This document shows, in pieces, positions 6,876-9,492 of a stretch of 9,492 nucleotides of DNA. Source of the DNA: Gammaproteobacteria bacterium RIFCSPLOWO2_02_FULL_56_15 (GTDB taxonomy: Bacteria; Pseudomonadota; Gammaproteobacteria; Eutrophobiales; Eutrophobiaceae). The position numbers were made by a program, and so were the translations under genes. The notes beneath the pieces are model-generated. The model searched no databases and was not told the origin of the DNA. It worked only from the letters and a program-made list of their open reading frames with translations. The stretch spans positions 1 to 9,492 of the forward strand of contig MGYR01000016.1 of the NCBI GenBank assembly GCA_001801825.1. Reading direction: 5' to 3'. The first letter of the stretch is position 1; each line of letters begins with the position of its first letter.

Positions 6876-8156
6876 ATGATTGCAACACGGTCTGACAAGC
6901 TGCTCAGGATCTTCCTGTTCGGCATGTTCCTGTCAGGAACCGCCGTGTACGGGCAGTCCGCTGAGGTCCCGGAGGCACCCCTCTCACACGCTGACAGTCA
7001 CTTGTCACCTCGCAATGAAACACCCTCACGTTCCATAGCCCAATATAAGGGTGTCATCAAGGATCTCGAGCTTGCCTACGGGGCCTATCACAATGAACTA
7101 TCCGAGACCCTGATGGGTCTGGGCTTGGCGCTCTACACCCAGGGAAACTACGCGGCGGCGGCGGCGGCGTTGCAACGATCATTGCACATCAACCGGGTCA
7201 ACCAGGGCCTGCATGATCTCTCCCAAATCCCGATCCTGCAGATGCTCATCAGGACCAACAAGGCCCTGCAGGACTGGAGTTCGCTGGATCAAAACTACAA
7301 CTACCTGTACTGGCTCAATCGCAGGACCTACGGAGAAAAAGATCCAAGACAACTGGAATTTATCTACGAGATGGCTCAATGGCATTTGGAAGCCTTCCAG
7401 GACAGACTGGATGATGCTCCGTTTCAGCATATCCTCACCGCGCATAGCCTGTTCCGTAAGGCGGTTGAGATTATCGAGACAAATCGGGGGCAGAACAACC
7501 CGGAACTGATAACCCCACTCCATGCGTCTGTGGTGACGCTCTATGAGATCGCCCGTTACGTTTCCACCGATTTTGAAAATGATCAACCCGGATTCACACC
7601 CGGTTCCAACGGCAGGGTGATGGCCGTTCTGACCGAAGAATCGTACCCGTTGTACAAGCTGGTGGGTGATAGTTTCAGAGAGGGCAAAAAGATCCTGGAA
7701 CAGGTAATCGAGATTTATTCCGCCAACCCTGAAATACCTATAGACGGCCAGGCACTGGCCTATATCTATCTTGGGGATTGGTATCTGTTGTTCAACAAAA
7801 ACGATAAAGCCCTCGACACCTACCAGCAGGCTTATACAGTCGTGGCCGAAAAGGGCGCGGTTTTAGACTCTCTGGAGCAGTTGCTCGCAGAGCCCAGGAG
7901 TCTTCCGGCACTCAGCTTGCCGACAGGAAACCACACCGGGCAAGACGAGGGGCAGAATTATATTGTCGCTTCTTTCGATGTATCGGAAACTGGACGAGCG
8001 ATCAACGTCGAGATAATCGAGTCAAAACCGGTTGATGACATAACCATGAGGACCCAGGCGAAGAGAGATATTCGAGCTTCGAGATTCAGACCGAGGTTTG
8101 AGAAAGGTCAACCGGTGGCGACCACAGACGTTAACCTTCGCTATGTGTTCAGATAG
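6876..8156 (+). CDS. Exported TPR protein with C-terminal TonB-like domain
   Basis: I do not recognise a named gene. From ATG 6876 the product is 426 aa. It begins with a signal peptide (positive MIATRSDKLLR, then a hydrophobic stretch to about residue 26, no lipobox cysteine), so it should enter the periplasm or remain tethered. A TPR motif lies at about 70-105 (ETLMGLGLALYTQGNYAAAAAAL), with further TPR-like helix pairs at about 160-200 and 290-325 (YIYLGDWYLLFNKNDKALDTY). Residues about 360-426 fit the TonB C-terminal pattern: FDVSETGRAINVEII, then RFRPRFEKGQPV and the end LRYVF. Such domains contact outer-membrane partners. The start is uncertain: GGAG directly abuts the ATG, and the frame stays open to 6594, but the signal peptide argues for 6876. 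Two lipoprotein genes follow at short spacing, suggesting one envelope complex (inference). Confidence 0.75.
   Translation: MIATRSDKLLRIFLFGMFLSGTAVYGQSAEVPEAPLSHADSHLSPRNETPSRSIAQYKGVIKDLELAYGAYHNELSETLMGLGLALYTQGNYAAAAAALQRSLHINRVNQGLHDLSQIPILQMLIRTNKALQDWSSLDQNYNYLYWLNRRTYGEKDPRQLEFIYEMAQWHLEAFQDRLDDAPFQHILTAHSLFRKAVEIIETNRGQNNPELITPLHASVVTLYEIARYVSTDFENDQPGFTPGSNGRVMAVLTEESYPLYKLVGDSFREGKKILEQVIEIYSANPEIPIDGQALAYIYLGDWYLLFNKNDKALDTYQQAYTVVAEKGAVLDSLEQLLAEPRSLPALSLPTGNHTGQDEGQNYIVASFDVSETGRAINVEIIESKPVDDITMRTQAKRDIRASRFRPRFEKGQPVATTDVNLRYVFR
7152..7169 (+). repeat. (GCG)6 trinucleotide tract coding six alanines
   Basis: Six identical GCG codons encode residues A93-A98 in the first TPR motif. 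Slippage would add or remove whole alanines without breaking the frame. Confidence 0.9.
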
Positions 8157-8182
8157 CTATCATTATGAGAGCGACAACAGGC

Positions 8183-8186
8183 AGGA
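8183..8186 (+). promoter_or_regulatory. Ribosome binding site fixing the start of the repeat-rich lipoprotein
   Basis: AGGA lies seven bases before the ATG at 8194. The in-frame ATG at 8098 would overlap the TPR gene by 59 bases and bury the lipoprotein signal, so 8194 is chosen. Confidence 0.65.
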
Positions 8187-8193
8187 CCGACCC

Positions 8194-9264
8194 ATGAAAA
8201 CATACCTCGCAGGCACCCTGGTTCTGGTAACAACGCTGGCGTTGTTAAGCGCATGCAATACCCAGTCCATCATGCAGTCCCCTCCCACAATCCAGTTCCC
8301 ATCAACCTCGTCCGGCGGTAATCCAGCTCCGCAACAGGGTGGAGCTACCGGGCAGAGCGGCAACAGCCAGGGACAGAGCTCATCTGGCAGGGCAGATAAT
8401 TCCGGCGACAACAGGGGACAAAACTCACCCGGCGGGGTCGAAAATCCCACCGCCAGCACGGGACAGAGCCCATCCGGCAGGGCCGATAATTCCGGCAACA
8501 CCCAGGGTAGCTCCCCGGCTGCCAACGAGGGTCAGCAGAAGGGTGAAACACAGAACGGCGCCGGAGCCGGCGAGAAGACAGACGATGAAATCCTGGCAGA
8601 AGCACTTGATGTATTTGCCGGCCGGGGCAACCGGCAGCAGGGAACTACAGCCGGGCAGACCGGCGACCGGCTTGCCAGCGAGGGCAGCGCCGCAGCATCT
8701 ACCGGACCACCGGGAACTGCGGCAGGGTCTTCCTCCTCGACTGGGGAAACCGGTAACCTCGAGAGCAGCGCCGCAGTATCTTCCGGACCACGGGGTACTG
8801 CGGCAGGAACTACCTCATCGACTGGGGAAGCCGGTAGACTGGATGGTGAGCTGGACCGGAGATTTATCGAATTCGATGACATGATTCTGGGTAAACGAGA
8901 GGCATTGACGGATCAGGCTAACGCCGAGGGGGCCGCCGGGGGATCAAGCGGCGGCTATTCCGGTGATGGGGATGATCCACTGCAGACAGCGATGATCGAT
9001 GAGGACCTGCCAACTGCAGGCGCCGGCAGCCGTCAGTCAGAATCAGGTGGCAGCGGCGGTGGTGATGGTGGTAATGAGCCATCCCTACCTGATGAGAATA
9101 GACCGGAATTCGAGCTACCTGCCGATATCGGTCCTGGGCAGGATGATGACATCATCGCCCGGCAGTTGCGGGAGGCTGCGATGAAGGAAAAGGACCCGGA
9201 GCTTAGGGCCAAACTCTGGGATGAATATCGTAAATACAAAAAAGACCTGCAGGCGACGAGATGA
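8194..9264 (+). CDS. Low-complexity, repeat-rich lipoprotein of unknown function
   Basis: The 356-aa product starts with a lipoprotein signal (MKTYLAGTLV, hydrophobic core, lipobox LSAC with C21). Asn follows the cysteine, so under the Lol +2 rule it should go to the outer membrane. The mature part is rich in Gly, Ser, Ala, Gln and Asn and probably disordered. It contains three 15-aa repeats (residues 60-104) and two 27-aa repeats (164-217). Between these are short charged motifs: DDEILAEAL (130-138), DDMILGKREAL (228-238), and a C-terminal charged helix from DDDIIARQLREAA (317-329) through DPELRAKLWDEYRKY to the end. The tail looks like a conserved element; the rest looks like variable linker. 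It starts 37 bases after the TPR gene and overlaps the next gene by 4 bases (ATGA), so the three are probably one operon. It may be a flexible tether or scaffold (inference). Confidence 0.8.
   Translation: MKTYLAGTLVLVTTLALLSACNTQSIMQSPPTIQFPSTSSGGNPAPQQGGATGQSGNSQGQSSSGRADNSGDNRGQNSPGGVENPTASTGQSPSGRADNSGNTQGSSPAANEGQQKGETQNGAGAGEKTDDEILAEALDVFAGRGNRQQGTTAGQTGDRLASEGSAAASTGPPGTAAGSSSSTGETGNLESSAAVSSGPRGTAAGTTSSTGEAGRLDGELDRRFIEFDDMILGKREALTDQANAEGAAGGSSGGYSGDGDDPLQTAMIDEDLPTAGAGSRQSESGGSGGGDGGNEPSLPDENRPEFELPADIGPGQDDDIIARQLREAAMKEKDPELRAKLWDEYRKYKKDLQATR
8371..8505 (+). repeat. Three tandem 45-bp (15-aa) repeats in the lipoprotein gene
   Basis: Units at 8371-8415, 8416-8460 and 8461-8505 each begin GGACA and code 15 residues of the type GQSxSGRADNSGxxx. 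Units 1 and 3 share 38 of 45 bases by my count; the middle unit shares about 31 with unit 1, as GQNSPGGVENPTAST. Confidence 0.85.
8683..8844 (+). repeat. Two tandem 81-bp (27-aa) repeats in the lipoprotein gene
   Basis: Units at 8683-8763 and 8764-8844 share about 67 of 81 bases and 18 of 27 residues (core STGPPGTAAGSSSSTGE against SSGPRGTAAGTTSSTGE). The offset keeps the reading frame. The unit is unrelated to the 15-aa repeat upstream. Confidence 0.9.
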
Positions 9265-9492
9265 TGAGACATATACACACGGTTCCACTGCTTGCAACCT
9301 TCCTCTGCGTGCTACTGGCCGGCTGCAGCACTACCAGGGTTCGCACCACCGAACACGCAGAAATACTCCACGAAGCCGTGCCCATACCGGAGGATCTGTT
9401 GCTTGACGTCGGGATTGGTATATTCAACCCGGGCATCGAACCAGGAGCAGGGGAAAAAGAGGGAATTTACCCTAAAATCCGGGAAGCCGAGG
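9261..9492 (+). CDS. Lipoprotein of unknown function, 3' end beyond the window
   Basis: The ATG at 9261 overlaps the preceding stop (ATGA), a sign of coupled translation; a second ATG follows at 9264. The frame is open to the window end, giving 77 visible residues. A lipoprotein signal is clear: MMRHIHT, a hydrophobic stretch, then lipobox LAGC with C22. Ser follows the cysteine, which predicts outer-membrane sorting. The visible mature part includes VPIPEDLLLDVGIGIFNPGI and an ending EGIYPKIREAE, with no repeats, in contrast to its neighbour. It reads like a folded domain, and I have an unverified impression of similar conserved hypothetical proteins in other gammaproteobacteria. Function is unknown; the context ties it to the TPR/TonB-like protein and the repeat lipoprotein. 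Confidence 0.8.
   Translation, partial: MMRHIHTVPLLATFLCVLLAGCSTTRVRTTEHAEILHEAVPIPEDLLLDVGIGIFNPGIEPGAGEKEGIYPKIREAE

Noticed and set aside
8098..8193. Upstream start for the repeat lipoprotein
   Set aside because: It overlaps the TPR gene and places 32 unlikely residues before a textbook lipoprotein signal; the ATG at 8194 has its own ribosome binding site.
8371..8844. Repeats as a CRISPR array
   Set aside because: The units are contiguous, in frame and coding, with no spacers between near-identical repeats.

Overview
The window looks like the chromosome of a gammaproteobacterium. The main evidence is a long, membrane-anchored FadE-type acyl-CoA dehydrogenase (about 817 aa), which is typical of that class. 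Type II lipoprotein signals and a TonB-like domain also show a Gram-negative envelope. No mobile element, rRNA, tRNA or CRISPR array was seen. The species cannot be named from the sequence alone.

Left part (186-6315) is acyl-CoA and carboxyl-group metabolism. A plus-strand gene (186-1607, TTG start) encodes a biotin-dependent carboxyltransferase subunit of the pyruvate carboxylase / oxaloacetate decarboxylase alpha / transcarboxylase 5S group. It has no biotinyl domain and has unusual substrate-site motifs. It converges on a minus-strand pair read from right to left. The first is a bifunctional enoyl-CoA hydratase / 3-hydroxyacyl-CoA dehydrogenase (6315-4219). The second is the FadE-type acyl-CoA dehydrogenase (4126-1673). 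Together they supply the first three steps of beta-oxidation; no thiolase is in the window.

Middle part (6316-6875) is about 560 bases between divergent genes. It holds a plausible sigma70-type promoter for the beta-oxidation pair and then a stretch unusually dense in short perfect inverted repeats (6495-6865). That stretch could be a structured 5' leader, an unannotated small RNA or a multi-site regulatory region for the genes to its right. An open frame runs through it but does not look like protein.

Right part (6876-9492) is a compact plus-strand set of three exported proteins, none with a name I can give. They are a TPR protein with a signal peptide and a C-terminal TonB-like domain, a low-complexity lipoprotein with two families of tandem repeats and three similar acidic motifs, and a second lipoprotein cut by the window end. 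The lipoprotein genes overlap by 4 bases. This set, with its structured upstream region, is the best candidate here for an undescribed envelope system.
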